Shown here: positions 8,615 to 17,386 of the stretch, piece after piece
Layout of the letters: each line of letters opens with the position of its first letter
How positions within the stretch are numbered: position 1 is the first letter of the stretch
Origin: Aquamicrobium sp.
GTDB taxonomy: Bacteria; Pseudomonadota; Alphaproteobacteria; Rhizobiales; Rhizobiaceae
Direction of reading: 5' to 3'
NCBI GenBank assembly: GCA_019739225.1
Contig: JAHHDT010000001.1
Location: 62,001-126,000, forward strand
DNA: 64,000 nt
Position numbers and translations under genes: made by a program
The notes under the pieces: model-generated
Database searches by the model: none
What the model was told of the DNA's origin: nothing
Seen by the model: the letters and a program-made list of their open reading frames with translations, nothing else

Positions 8615-9259
8615 GTGCTGAAATTCTATCATGCCCCGTGGTCGCGTTCCTCCAGTGTGTTTTGGCTGCTGGAGGAACTGGGCGTGGACTACGAGCTTGT
8701 CGAAATCGACATTCGGCAGGAAGGCGGCGTGCCGGAGGAATACCGGAAGATCCAGCCGAACAAGAAGGTGCCGGCCATCGAACATGACGGCATCGTGATC
8801 ACCGAGCGGGCTGCGATTACCACCTACCTTGCCGACGCGTTTCCAGATGCTGGCCTCGCACCGCAGATCGGCGATCCGATGCGGGGACCGTATCTGTCGA
8901 TGCTGGTCTATTGCGATGCAGTGTTCGACCCGGCACTGTCCGCCCACGCACAGGGCTGGAAATATGGAGGCAACAGCTTCTCGTTCGGGACATTCGACGA
9001 CATGGTCAACTATGTCGACCGTATCCTGACCGAGCGGCCTTATGCGGCGGGCGACCGGTTCACCGCTGCCGACGTGCAACTCGGTTCCGGCATCGGCTAT
9101 ACGATGGAGAACCTGAAGGCGCTGCCAGAGCGCCCGTCATTCCTGGCCTATATGGAGCGCCTGCGCGACCGCCCCGCCAACCTGCGGGCGGGTGAGAAGG
9201 ACCAGGAAATGGCGATGAAGACGCCGTTCTTCCAGAAGCAGTTCGCCTCCCAGGGCTGA
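8615..9259 (+). CDS. glutathione S-transferase family protein
   Basis: A 214-residue protein with an N-terminal thioredoxin-like domain (LKFYHAPWSRSSSVFWLLEE, Ser/Cys-containing active-site helix) and an all-helical C-terminal domain (YAAGDRFTAADVQLGSG, the usual N-capping box). It conjugates or reduces substrates with glutathione in the cytoplasm; the substrate is unknown. Translation starts with GTG at 8615, preceded by gaggaaac. Nearest upstream is the palindromic module at 8537-8580. It stands alone, separate from the pcs operon. Confidence 0.88.
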   Translation: MLKFYHAPWSRSSSVFWLLEELGVDYELVEIDIRQEGGVPEEYRKIQPNKKVPAIEHDGIVITERAAITTYLADAFPDAGLAPQIGDPMRGPYLSMLVYCDAVFDPALSAHAQGWKYGGNSFSFGTFDDMVNYVDRILTERPYAAGDRFTAADVQLGSGIGYTMENLKALPERPSFLAYMERLRDRPANLRAGEKDQEMAMKTPFFQKQFASQG

Positions 9260-9359
9260 CTGGAGGGGCGGGGCTGAAGGGCGCAGCTCCGCCGCTCCAG
9301 TTGATTTCCCTAACCGCATCTATGCAACGCCAGACGATTCCGTCTGGCTGAAAAAAGCT

Positions 9360-10673
9360 CTACGCGGCCTGCCCGTAGAGGTCATAGGCATCGGCGCGGT
9401 CGATCTTGACGGTGACGATGTCGCCGACACGCAAAGGACGACGTGACTCCAGATGGACGTTGCCGTCGATCTCGGGCGCGTCGTAGCGGGTGCGGCCCTT
9501 GGCAGCCGTGCCGTTCGCTTCGTCGATGATGACGGGCAGGCGCTTGCCGACCTTCTTCTTCAGAAGATTGGCCGATACCTTCTGCTGGCGCTCCATGAAG
9601 CGGCGCCAGCGGGCTTCCTTGATCTCCTGCGGTACCTCGGGCAGGCCAAGCGTCTCGGAGCGGGCACCGCCCACCGGCTCGTATTTGAAGCAGCCGGCGC
9701 GGTCGATCTTCGCTTCGTCCAGCCAGTCGAGCAGGAACTCGAAATCTTCCTCTGTCTCGCCCGGAAAGCCGACGATGAAGGTCGAGCGGACCGCGAGATC
9801 GGGGCAAACGTCGCGCCAGGCCCTGATGCGCGCCGCCGTCTTTTCCTGGTGCGCCGGGCGTCGCATGTTCTTGAGAACCTGCGGCGAGGCATGCTGGAAG
9901 GGGATGTCGAGATAGGGCAGGATCTTGCCCTCCGCCATCAGCGGGATGACCTCGTCGACATGCGGGTAGGGGTAGACGTAGTGCATGCGCACCCACACGC
10001 CCATCTCGCCGAGCTCGCGCGACAGATCGATGAACTTGGTGCGGACCTCGCGATCCTGCCAGACACTTGGCTGGTACTTCACGTCGACGCCGTAGGCCGA
10101 CGTGTCCTGTGAGATGACGAGGATTTCCTTGACGCCCGCCTTGACCAGCCGCTCGGCCTCGCGCAGCACGTCGGCAGCCGGGCGCGAGACCAGATCGCCG
10201 CGCAACGCGGGAATGATGCAGAACGAGCATCGGTTGTTGCAGCCTTCCGAAATCTTCAGATAGGCGTAGTGGCGCGGCGTCAGCTTCACGCCCTGCGGCG
10301 GGATCAGATCGACGAACGGCTCGTGCGCAGGCGGAGCGGCCTCATGCACGGCGCTCATCACGCTCTCATAGGCCTGCGGGCCGGTGATCGCGAGCACGTT
10401 CGGGTGCTTCTCGCGGATCAGCTCGGGCGTCGCGCCCATGCAGCCGGTGACGATCACCTTGCCGTTTTCCTTCATCGCGTCGCCGATTGCCGCAAGCGAC
10501 TCGTCACGTGCGGAATCGAGAAAGCCGCACGTGTTGACGACGACGAGATCGGCACCGTCATGCTTGCGCGCGATCTCGTAGCCCTCGGCCCGCAGCCGCG
10601 TGATGATGCGTTCGGAATCGACCAGCGCCTTCGGGCATCCGAGACTGACAAAGCTGACGCGTGGCGCGGACAT
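9360..10673 (-). CDS. rimO: ribosomal protein S12 methylthiotransferase RimO
   Basis: A 437-residue radical-SAM enzyme that adds a methylthio group to the conserved aspartate of ribosomal protein S12. The N-terminal UPF0004 domain has Cys13 ([12 protein letters not shown]), Cys49 (NTCGF) and Cys78 (GCMGA) for one [4Fe-4S] cluster. The radical-SAM motif CNNRCSFC (Cys145, 149, 152) binds the second. A C-terminal TRAM domain ends at LYGQAA. The [12 protein letters not shown] start and the lack of the MiaB signature favour RimO over MiaB. The start at 10673 was chosen over 10715 by alignment with the family N-terminus; no strong ribosome-binding site is visible. Confidence 0.95.
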   Translation of the reverse strand: MSAPRVSFVSLGCPKALVDSERIITRLRAEGYEIARKHDGADLVVVNTCGFLDSARDESLAAIGDAMKENGKVIVTGCMGATPELIREKHPNVLAITGPQAYESVMSAVHEAAPPAHEPFVDLIPPQGVKLTPRHYAYLKISEGCNNRCSFCIIPALRGDLVSRPAADVLREAERLVKAGVKEILVISQDTSAYGVDVKYQPSVWQDREVRTKFIDLSRELGEMGVWVRMHYVYPYPHVDEVIPLMAEGKILPYLDIPFQHASPQVLKNMRRPAHQEKTAARIRAWRDVCPDLAVRSTFIVGFPGETEEDFEFLLDWLDEAKIDRAGCFKYEPVGGARSETLGLPEVPQEIKEARWRRFMERQQKVSANLLKKKVGKRLPVIIDEANGTAAKGRTRYDAPEIDGNVHLESRRPLRVGDIVTVKIDRADAYDLYGQAA

Positions 10674-10833
10674 GGGCGAAAACTCTCGACAATTGAGGGA
10701 ATTGGCGCGCGCCATAGCACGAAAATTCAGGACGTGTAATCTCCCGGCGGCACAAACGGCGGCGAAGCACCGGCCTTTGAGTCCCCGGATATGATCAATT
10801 AGATGATGCGCGACGAGTAGGAGGCATGCCGCA

Positions 10834-11478
10834 ATGAGCGAATTGATCGTCTGGACCTATGACTGGGTGCCCGAGGGACCACGCGGTTTCGTGCGCGACA
10901 TCCGGTTGAGATGGGCTTGCGAGGAGGCGGGCCTCGATTATGCCGTCCGCACGGTCCCTTTCGACGAGCGCGGACCCGACCATCTGGCGCATCAACCGTT
11001 CGCGCAGGTGCCGTTTCTCAGCGATGGAGAGGTCGAGCTGTTCGAGAGTGGGGCGGGGCTACTGCATCTTGCCCGCAAAAGCGAAAAGCTGATGCCGCGC
11101 GATCCGGCGGGCGAAGCGCAGACGCTGCAATGGACGATCGCCGCGCTCAACTCGATCGAGATGGTGTCGGTACCCTGGTGGTTCCTCGAGGTGACGGGCG
11201 CGAAGGAAAACAATCTCGTCGGCTGGCTGGAAAGCCGTCTCGACCACATGGAGCGTATATTCACGGAGCGGGAATGGCTGGTCGCCGACCGCTTCACCGT
11301 CGCGGACCTGCTGATGGCCGATGTGTTGCGCGTGGCAAAACTGCGTGCCTTCGGAAATCGGCCGGCGGCGGAAGCCTATGTGGCCAGGGTCACGGATCGC
11401 CCCGCCTTCAGGAAGGCGCGTGCCGATCAGTTGGCTCATTTCGCCGCCGGCGACGAAAAGCGAGCAGCAAAAGCCTAG
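10834..11478 (+). CDS. glutathione S-transferase family protein
   Basis: A 214-residue GST-fold protein. The N-terminal thioredoxin-like part ([20 protein letters not shown]) is followed by [19 protein letters not shown], the glutathione-binding region with the cis-proline (VPFL) and the E-S pair. The C-terminal helical domain contains [18 protein letters not shown]. It is divergent from the GST at 8615 and from that at 62413, so these are separate paralogues. The divergent neighbour is rimO. Substrate unknown. Confidence 0.86.
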   Translation: MSELIVWTYDWVPEGPRGFVRDIRLRWACEEAGLDYAVRTVPFDERGPDHLAHQPFAQVPFLSDGEVELFESGAGLLHLARKSEKLMPRDPAGEAQTLQWTIAALNSIEMVSVPWWFLEVTGAKENNLVGWLESRLDHMERIFTEREWLVADRFTVADLLMADVLRVAKLRAFGNRPAAEAYVARVTDRPAFRKARADQLAHFAAGDEKRAAKA

Positions 11479-11695
11479 ACCGATTCACGTCCGCCGTGCT
11501 GCTCGCGCGGCATGAGCCGCGTTTCGAATCGACACGTTTCCCCAATGCCCTTGAGCGGTTGAACTGGCAACCGCTGGTGGGGTTCGCGCGTTCGTCCTTG
11601 CCGGTATCGTGTCCGTTCGCGGCGCGTTTGGCTTTGTGTTCGCCGCTCAGGCGGGCTAGACGGGGTAATCGAACGCAACCAGGCGGGAGGCGCTG

Positions 11696-13111
11696 TTGGA
11701 AAATCCGCAAGACCGGCAGCCCGAGGAGCAGGCTCACGCCACGGGTGCAGACATCTACGATGAGGACGGCGTCATCCGCTCGTCGTTTCTCGCCCACATC
11801 GGTGCGGCGATTGCAGACCGCGATACGCTGACGCTGAAAGAAGACGTCGGCGCGCTCCACCAGTCGGAAGTGGGCGATCTGCTCGAGGCTCTTATGCCGG
11901 AGCAGCGACGTGCGCTTGTCGAACTGATGGGTGCCGACTTCGACTTTACAGCACTGACCGAGGTGGACGACGCGATCCGCCTCGACATCGTCGATAACAT
12001 GCCGAACGAGCAGATCGCGCAGGCGATGCAGGAGCTCGATTCGGATGACGCGGTCTACATCCTGGAAGACCTCGACCAGGAAGACCAGGACGAGATTCTC
12101 GCCCAGCTTCCCTTCACCGAGCGTATCAGGCTGCGCCGCGCGCTCGATTATCCGGAAGAGACGGCCGGCCGGCGCATGCAGACCGAGTTCGTGGCAGTGC
12201 CGCCTTTCTGGACGGTCGGCCAGACCATCGACTACATGCGCGAGGACAAGAACCTTCCGGAATCGTTCAGCCAGATATTCGTGATCGACCCGACTTTCCG
12301 GCTGCTCGGCGCGGTCGATCTCGACCGCATCCTGCGCACACAGCGCGTGGTGAAGGTCGAGGAGGTGATGCACGAGACGCGCCATGCGATCCCGGCGACG
12401 ATGGACCAGGAGGAGGCCGCGCAGGTCTTCGAGCAGTACGATCTTCTGTCCGCCGCTGTCGTGGACGAGAACGAACGCCTCGTCGGCGTGCTGACGATCG
12501 ACGACGTGGTTGATGTCATCCAGGAAGAAGCCGAGGAAGATCTGATGCGCCTGGGCGGCGTCGGCGACGAAGAGCTGTCCGACAGGGTGCTTGCGGCGTC
12601 CCGCTCGCGCGTTCCCTGGTTGCTGGTCAACCTCGTGATGGCCTTCCTGGCGGCTTCGATCATCGGTCTTTTCGAAGCGACGATCCAGCAGATCGTGGCG
12701 CTTGCCATCCTGATGCCCATCGTGGCCGGCATGGGCGGCAATGCCGGCTCGCAAACCATGACTGTCACGGTGCGCGCGCTCGCTACCAAAGACCTCGACA
12801 TCTACAATGCCGGCCGCATCATACGCCGCGAGATTGGCGTTGGGCTTCTCAACGGCGTGATCTTCGCCACGCTGATCGGTATCGTTGCCGGCTTCTGGTT
12901 TTCGGATCCGGACCTCGGCGGCATCATCGCGATCGCGATGGTGGTCAACATGCTGACGGCGGCGCTGGCCGGCATACTGATCCCGCTGCTTCTCGACCGC
13001 TTTGGCGCCGATCCGGCCGTGGCCTCGGCCGTGTTCGTTACCACGACGACGGACGTCGTGGGCTTCTTTGCCTTCCTCGGCCTCGCGACCTGGTGGTTCG
13101 GCCTCCTTTAG
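11696..13111 (+). CDS. mgtE: magnesium transporter MgtE
   Basis: A 471-residue magnesium channel/transporter of the inner membrane. Order of parts: N-terminal acidic helical domain (residues about 30-150, with EQIAQAMQELDSDDAVYIL), two CBS domains (about 150-280, with the acidic Mg-sensing surface), a connecting helix, and five membrane helices with MPIVAGMGGNAGSQTMTV forming the pore signature. The start is TTG at 11696, placed five bases after gggagg; no ATG in frame fits the N-terminus. The 217 bases upstream show no riboswitch that I recognise. Confidence 0.93.
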   Translation: MENPQDRQPEEQAHATGADIYDEDGVIRSSFLAHIGAAIADRDTLTLKEDVGALHQSEVGDLLEALMPEQRRALVELMGADFDFTALTEVDDAIRLDIVDNMPNEQIAQAMQELDSDDAVYILEDLDQEDQDEILAQLPFTERIRLRRALDYPEETAGRRMQTEFVAVPPFWTVGQTIDYMREDKNLPESFSQIFVIDPTFRLLGAVDLDRILRTQRVVKVEEVMHETRHAIPATMDQEEAAQVFEQYDLLSAAVVDENERLVGVLTIDDVVDVIQEEAEEDLMRLGGVGDEELSDRVLAASRSRVPWLLVNLVMAFLAASIIGLFEATIQQIVALAILMPIVAGMGGNAGSQTMTVTVRALATKDLDIYNAGRIIRREIGVGLLNGVIFATLIGIVAGFWFSDPDLGGIIAIAMVVNMLTAALAGILIPLLLDRFGADPAVASAVFVTTTTDVVGFFAFLGLATWWFGLL

Positions 13112-13240
13112 GGCGGGTCCGCGACCTGGTTCATTGCTTCTGTGCGCTTCGCTCCGGCTTCCGCGCTAAGGCCGACGATCTTGCGCGTCTATACACTCGC
13201 CCCTGTTGCCCCCGCTTGCGCCAACTGCTTGCATTATGAA

Positions 13241-13281
13241 ATCAGATGCGCTAGCTTCATCTGATTGCAAAAGGCAATCAG
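13241..13281. promoter_or_regulatory. overlapping inverted repeats upstream of SnoaL-VOC gene
   Basis: Two palindromes lie just before the start: atcagatg-N9-catctgat (13241-13265) and ctgattgc-N5-gcaatcag (13261-13281); they share ctgat. The second ends 14 bases before the ATG and could block initiation or bind a regulator. No regulator is assigned. Confidence 0.4.
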
Positions 13282-13294
13282 AAAGGAGCCCGTC

Positions 13295-14020
13295 ATGAAG
13301 GACAACGCGACCATAGCGCGCGACAGCTATCTTGCTTACGCCACAAACGACCGGGCAGCGATCGAGGCACTCATCGCGCCCGACTTCCATTTCACGAGCC
13401 CGCTCGACAACCGCATAGACCGGAAAGCCTATTTCGAGCGTTGCTGGCCGAATAGCGGCAACATCAGGGACTTCCGCTTCGAACGGATCGTGCCGGAAGG
13501 AGATCAGGTGGTCGTGACCTACGAGGGCGAGGCGCTGTCGGGCCGCAAGTTCCGCAACACGGAAGTGCTGACGGTGCGCGGCGGCAAGATTGTCGAGGCC
13601 GAGGTCTATTTCGGCTGGAATATTCCGCACGATGCTCCTGAGGGGCGCTCCGTGAGCGGGCCGGATGAGGCGGGATCGATGAAGCTGGCAACGATCTATG
13701 CCCATCTGAGTTGCGCGAATCTCGAGGCAAGCAGCGACTGGTTCGCAAGGCTGTTCGGACGCAGCCCTGATGCGACGCCGATGCAGGGCCTCGCCGAGTG
13801 GCATCACGGCACAACCGCCGGCCTTCAGCTTTTCGAAAACGCGCAGAGCGCCGGCAAGGGCACACTGACGCTGATCGTGCACGATCTTGAAGAAGAGCGC
13901 CAACGCCTTGAAAAGGCCAAGCTTCGGCCCGGTGAGATCGAGCCGGCAACCTACGTCCGGCTGCTGCGAATGCGCGATCCCGATGGCAATCTGGTGGTTC
14001 TCGCCCAGCCGAAACGGTAG
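13295..14020 (+). CDS. fusion of SnoaL/NTF2-like domain and glyoxalase-type (VOC) domain
   Basis: A 241-residue protein joining two small-molecule-binding folds. Residues about 1-112 look like a SnoaL/NTF2-like domain (YLAYATNDRAAIEALIAPDF, then DNRIDRKAYFERCWP). Residues about 128-240 form a VOC-type domain (AHLSCANLEASSDWFARLFG, ending RMRDPDGNLVVLAQPKR). The start at 13295 follows aaaggag. Either domain alone is common; the fusion suggests one protein handling one ligand, but no catalytic metal triad of glyoxalase I is obvious. Function unknown. It sits upstream of a MerR regulator in the same orientation, separated by 104 bases. Confidence 0.78.
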   Translation: MKDNATIARDSYLAYATNDRAAIEALIAPDFHFTSPLDNRIDRKAYFERCWPNSGNIRDFRFERIVPEGDQVVVTYEGEALSGRKFRNTEVLTVRGGKIVEAEVYFGWNIPHDAPEGRSVSGPDEAGSMKLATIYAHLSCANLEASSDWFARLFGRSPDATPMQGLAEWHHGTTAGLQLFENAQSAGKGTLTLIVHDLEEERQRLEKAKLRPGEIEPATYVRLLRMRDPDGNLVVLAQPKR

Positions 14021-14061
14021 GAGCAGAGGGTAGCGTACGGGTCCGTGTTCGGCGCCTGCAA

Positions 14062-14077
14062 TTGACTTTTACGTAAA
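14062..14077. promoter_or_regulatory. LiuR-type operator, TTTACGTAAA palindrome
   Basis: The perfect palindrome TTTACGTAAA (14068-14077) directly follows TTGAC (14062-14066), 48 bases before the MerR-family start. It resembles the published LiuR operator (TTTACGTnnACGTAAA type) of proteobacterial branched-chain amino acid catabolism, suggesting autoregulation. Confidence 0.5.
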
Positions 14078-14124
14078 TGCCGTGCCACATCCCGTTACGG
14101 TTTCATGACAGGACGGCCGCCCGG

Positions 14125-14511
14125 ATGCGGGAATACTACACCATCACCGAGCTGACCCGCGAGTTCGACATCTCGACGCGGACCTTGCGGTTCTACGAGG
14201 ACGAGGGGCTGATCGCGCCGGTGCGGCGGGGGCGCACACGGCTTTTCCGCCCGTCAGACCGCCATCTCATCAAGCAGATCATGCGCGGCAAGCGGCTGGG
14301 ATTCTCGATCAACGAGATCCGCGAGATCATCCAGATCTACCGGGAGCCGCCGGGCGAAGTCGGTCAGCTCAAGCTGATGATCAAGCGCATCGAGGAAAAG
14401 CGCGAGGAGCTGCGGCAGAAGCGACGCGACCTCGAAGATACGCTTTCCGAGCTCGACAACGCCGAGGAAGCCTGCGTGGAGCGGCTGGTGGAGCTGGGCG
14501 TCAATACCTGA
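14125..14511 (+). CDS. MerR family transcriptional regulator, LiuR-like
   Basis: A 128-residue regulator. The N-terminal winged helix starts at YYTITELTREFDISTRTLRF, the classic MerR beginning with the invariant R-T-L-R-F-Y-E-D-E-G run. It is followed by a long coiled-coil dimerisation helix (RIEEKREELRQKRRDLEDTL) and a short tail. There is one cysteine (EEACVERL) and no metal-binding loop, which argues against a metal sensor. The sequence style and the TTTACGTAAA site upstream suggest the LiuR group that controls leucine/isovalerate or acyl-CoA catabolism, yet no such catabolic genes are adjacent here. The start at 14125 was chosen because the 16-residue upstream extension is not family-like and would overlap the operator. 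Confidence 0.85.
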   Translation: MREYYTITELTREFDISTRTLRFYEDEGLIAPVRRGRTRLFRPSDRHLIKQIMRGKRLGFSINEIREIIQIYREPPGEVGQLKLMIKRIEEKREELRQKRRDLEDTLSELDNAEEACVERLVELGVNT

Positions 14512-14577
14512 TCGGGGGGAACCGCGGCGCGCGTTGTAAAGGACGCTGCCGCGCGTCATCAACGCTACACTAGCAGT

Positions 14578-14651
14578 GGAGGACGGCCGCGCTGCTCAAT
14601 GGATCCCGGCTCTGTGGCCGCTGCGCTCCCTTGGCCGGGATAACGGCGGGG
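14578..14651 (+). repeat. intergenic repeat, copy 1
   Basis: This 74-base element (gga-ggacggccgc ... ccgggataacgg) is nearly identical to 14828-14901, exactly 250 bases further on; four to five substitutions separate the two. It contains an internal inverted section, ccggctct / ggccggg. Confidence 0.85.
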
Positions 14652-14704
14652 AGATCTCGGTCCAAGCTTCAGCGTTGGCGATTGGGAGGAACCGTCGATG
14701 GGGG

Positions 14705-14744
14705 CGTCATCCCGGCCGAGCGGAGCGAGAGCCGGGACCCATTG
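14705..14744 (-). repeat. intergenic repeat, partial inverted copy
   Basis: The reverse complement reads aatgggtcccggctctcg and on to ggccgggatgacg, matching the core of the two direct copies at 14578 and 14828 but with the centre shortened. Confidence 0.75.
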
Positions 14745-14827
14745 GTCGCAAGATCGTGGAGGGCGGCCCGGTTCTCGTCCTTGTGAATGAAAGCTTTGGC
14801 CGCGCTTCACCGGCGCTGGTTCCCTGC

Positions 14828-14901
14828 GGAGGACGGCCGCGCTGCTCAATGGGTCCCGGCTCTGCGGTCGCTGCGCTCCCTTGGCCGGGATGACGGTGGG
14901 G
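14828..14901 (+). repeat. intergenic repeat, copy 2
   Basis: Second direct copy of the element at 14578-14651. The whole 14512-14954 gap between the MerR gene and the methyltransferase gene appears to be built of these repeat pieces and holds no gene that I can support. Confidence 0.85.
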
Positions 14902-14954
14902 GAGGCGTCCGGCCGACGTCAAGAGGTCAAGCCCCGCGCCGGAGCCTCCTTCGG

Positions 14955-15431
14955 TCAGATCCAGCGCCGGACCTTCTTCGCGTAGTCGCGGTATTTCTTG
15001 CCGAAGCGGATTTCGAGGTGCCGTTCCTCGCGCTCGATGGCGAGCTTCTGCGTGACGAAGGCGGCGACCGGCGCGAGCAGGATGAACCAGACGATGCCGG
15101 CGATCAGGCCGATGCCGATCATCAGCATGGTGTTGCCGAGATAGATCGGGTTGCGGGTAAACGAGAACGGCCCGCCGGTGACGAGATGGTCGGAGCCGCG
15201 GTGTGGCATGATCGTGGTTTTCGCGCGCGCCATCGTTCGCATGGCCGTAATGTCGATCGCCAACGCCCCGCCGACGACCAGCCAACCGACTGCGAAGAGC
15301 AGTTCGCCAAGCGGACCCGGAATCCAGGGCAGCGGAACCAGCCAGTTCAGGAGGATAGCCGCTGCCACCGCGGCGATGTAGACGATCGGCGGCCATGGCA
15401 GCGTGTTCGGACGGGTCTCGACGGCGGTCAT
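14955..15431 (-). CDS. isoprenylcysteine carboxyl methyltransferase family (NnrU/ICMT-like) membrane protein
   Basis: A 158-residue membrane protein with four to five hydrophobic segments and the C-terminal phospholipid-methyltransferase-type signature: HLVTGGPFSFTRNPIYLGN, then EERHLEIRFGKKYRDYAKKV. These motifs bind S-adenosylmethionine in ICMT/PEMT relatives, so it is probably a methyltransferase of unknown, likely lipid or membrane-associated, substrate. The start at 15431 follows ggggaggagcaacc. It overlaps the stop of the upstream DUF1624 gene by four bases (ATGA), so the two form one operon. Confidence 0.83.
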   Translation of the reverse strand: MTAVETRPNTLPWPPIVYIAAVAAAILLNWLVPLPWIPGPLGELLFAVGWLVVGGALAIDITAMRTMARAKTTIMPHRGSDHLVTGGPFSFTRNPIYLGNTMLMIGIGLIAGIVWFILLAPVAAFVTQKLAIEREERHLEIRFGKKYRDYAKKVRRWI

Positions 15432-16408
15432 GGTTGCTCCTCCCCAGGCACTGCGAATTCCGTCTGAAAACTGCACTCCTGCACGATTTCCTGCAAGCGC
15501 TGCGTGGTCTCAGGGCTTGCCGACTGGCCGTCGATTTCCTCGAGCCGGCCCTCCGCATCGAGCCCCTCCAGCACACACACGCAATAAAGGGCACAGAATT
15601 CCTGTCCGCGCGTTTCCTCGCACTGGGCGGTGCAGGCGCGTGTGAAGGCGACGTCCGGCGCCGTCTGCGCGGGCGGCGCGACGAGCGAGACCAGCCAAAC
15701 GCAGCCGATCAGCACCGGCTGGTGAACCAGGTAGAACGCGAGGCTGTGGCGGCCGCAGAATTGCAGCGGTCGCGTCCATTCGTGGAGCGAAATCTGTCCG
15801 AGGCGCTGGAACAGACCGGCAGAAGCCGCGAGCTTCGCTACCGCGATGCCGAAAAGCACCGCCGCAAACCACGGAAACAACGGCACATAGTCATTCGAGC
15901 GCGGATTGACGCTCGACAGCCCGACCCACCAGAGCGCGGGATGGTCGAAAAAGGTCGAGCGCAGGAAATGCGGCGCGGCCGCAACCGCAATCGCGATGAC
16001 GATCGCGACCCAGGCGGGCGCGCGCAGGAAGGCGAGGCCGAGCACGCTTGCCAGCGCGATCTGGTGCAGGATGCCGAAGAAGATGAAGCCGCCGGGGACC
16101 GCCAGCCAGGTGACCAGCGAGATGGCGGCGGCCGCACCTGCAACCATGCCCAGCCTGATGAGGAACGACCGCCGCTTGAAGCCGCGCGCATGGGCCAGGA
16201 ACAGGCTGACGCCGACCAGGAACAGGAATGACGACGCGATCGAGCGGGCGAACAGCCGCCAGCCGCCTTCCGCGGTCATGCCAGGCGGCGCATAGCCGAA
16301 GAATTCGAGATCCCATGCGAGGTGGTAGATCGCCATGGCAACCAGCGCCACGCCGCGCGCGAGATCGATTGCTTCGAGGCGGGATTTGTCCTTTGCCGAA
16401 CGCTGCAC
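15428..16408 (-). CDS. DUF1624 / heparan-alpha-glucosaminide N-acetyltransferase-like membrane protein with Cys-rich tail
   Basis: A 326-residue membrane protein. The start RLEAIDLARGVALVAMAIYH and HDxxxxD-like layout belong to the acyltransferase-3/DUF1624 superfamily, followed by about eight hydrophobic helices and RHSLAFYLVHQPVLIG near residue 225. Beyond the membrane part is an extension of about 75 residues rich in cysteine (ACTAQCEE, then EFCALYCVCVLEGL), ending in a charged helix. It is co-transcribed with the downstream methyltransferase gene through an ATGA overlap. Catalysis (acyl transfer across the membrane) is inferred from the superfamily only. Confidence 0.8.
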   Translation of the reverse strand: MQRSAKDKSRLEAIDLARGVALVAMAIYHLAWDLEFFGYAPPGMTAEGGWRLFARSIASSFLFLVGVSLFLAHARGFKRRSFLIRLGMVAGAAAAISLVTWLAVPGGFIFFGILHQIALASVLGLAFLRAPAWVAIVIAIAVAAAPHFLRSTFFDHPALWWVGLSSVNPRSNDYVPLFPWFAAVLFGIAVAKLAASAGLFQRLGQISLHEWTRPLQFCGRHSLAFYLVHQPVLIGCVWLVSLVAPPAQTAPDVAFTRACTAQCEETRGQEFCALYCVCVLEGLDAEGRLEEIDGQSASPETTQRLQEIVQECSFQTEFAVPGEEQP

Positions 16409-16497
16409 TAGTTTTGCCCTATCTCGACTCTACCCGCCGCCGCTTCAACCGATAGCACGAAAGACGCGCGGCTCGCCAAGCACGAAAGGAGATGGCC

Positions 16498-17328
16498 ATG
16501 CACAGCGTGGAAGCGAACGGCGCTGCCATTCCGGCACTGGGGCTGGGAACCTGGACACTCGAGGGGCGCGCCTGCACCGAGCTCGTCGCCAAGGCGCTGG
16601 AAGTCGGCTACCGCCACATCGACACCGCCGCATCCTATGGCAACGAGAAAGAGGTGGGAGAGGGGTTGCGCGCCTCGGGCGTCACGCGCGATTCGGTGTT
16701 TGTCACCACCAAGGTCTGGTGGACGGACCTGGCGCCCGACGACCTGCGCCGCTCCGCCGAGGCGAGCCTGAAACGGCTCAGGCTGGACTCCGTCGATCTG
16801 CTGCTAATCCACTGGCCGAACCCGGAAATCCCGCTGGCCGATACGGTCGCGGCGCTGAACCGCTGCCGCGCTGACGGGCTGGCGCGGCATATCGGCGTCT
16901 CGAATTTCCCGACGGGACTTCTGGCGCAGGCGCTGGAGCTGTCGGAGGCGCCGCTGGTTGCCAACCAGGTTGAGAGCCACCCCTATCTCGACCAGCGCAA
17001 GGTCTATGCGGCTTGCCGCCAAGCCGGCATGGCGATGGTCGCCTACTGCCCACTGGCAAGGGGTGGGGCGCTGTTTGCCGAACCTGCCGTCACCGCAGCC
17101 GCCGACCGGCATGGCAAGACGCCGGGCCAGATCGTGCTGCGCTGGCATGTGCAGCAGGACGGCATGGTCGCGATCCCGCGCACCAGCAGGCCGGAACGGC
17201 TGGCCGAGAACGCCGCGATCTTCGACTTCGCGCTCTCGGATGAGGAGATGGCGGCAATCTCCGCCCTGCGCGGGAAGGGGCTGCGCATCTGCGACTACGG
17301 CTTCTCGCCCGAGTGGGATGCAACCTGA
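16498..17328 (+). CDS. aldo/keto reductase (2,5-diketo-D-gluconate reductase type)
   Basis: A 276-residue cytoplasmic NADPH-dependent reductase of the AKR5 type. The catalytic residues are visible: Asp and Tyr in HIDTAASYGNE, Lys in TTKVWW, His in LLIHWPNPE. The C-terminal cofactor-binding segment includes AIPRTSRPERLAENAAIFDF. The ATG at 16498 was chosen over the one at 16492 because aaagga at 16485-16490 is then seven bases away rather than one. It is transcribed divergently from the DUF1624 operon (90 bases between starts). Substrate unknown. Confidence 0.9.
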   Translation: MHSVEANGAAIPALGLGTWTLEGRACTELVAKALEVGYRHIDTAASYGNEKEVGEGLRASGVTRDSVFVTTKVWWTDLAPDDLRRSAEASLKRLRLDSVDLLLIHWPNPEIPLADTVAALNRCRADGLARHIGVSNFPTGLLAQALELSEAPLVANQVESHPYLDQRKVYAACRQAGMAMVAYCPLARGGALFAEPAVTAAADRHGKTPGQIVLRWHVQQDGMVAIPRTSRPERLAENAAIFDFALSDEEMAAISALRGKGLRICDYGFSPEWDAT

Positions 17329-17386
17329 ATCGAGAACGGGTTGTGGTTCGTGCTCTCGGCGGGGAGCGTGTCACCTTTTGTCGTCG

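Noticed and set aside
9329-9348. Hairpin gccagacg-attc-cgtctggc after the GST gene as an intrinsic terminator
   Set aside because: It is followed by A rather than T on the plus strand, and on the minus strand the T run precedes the stem, so neither direction is canonical.
11479-11695. Possible magnesium riboswitch upstream of mgtE
   Set aside because: The 217-base leader shows no M-box pattern and no terminator-antiterminator pair that I can recognise.
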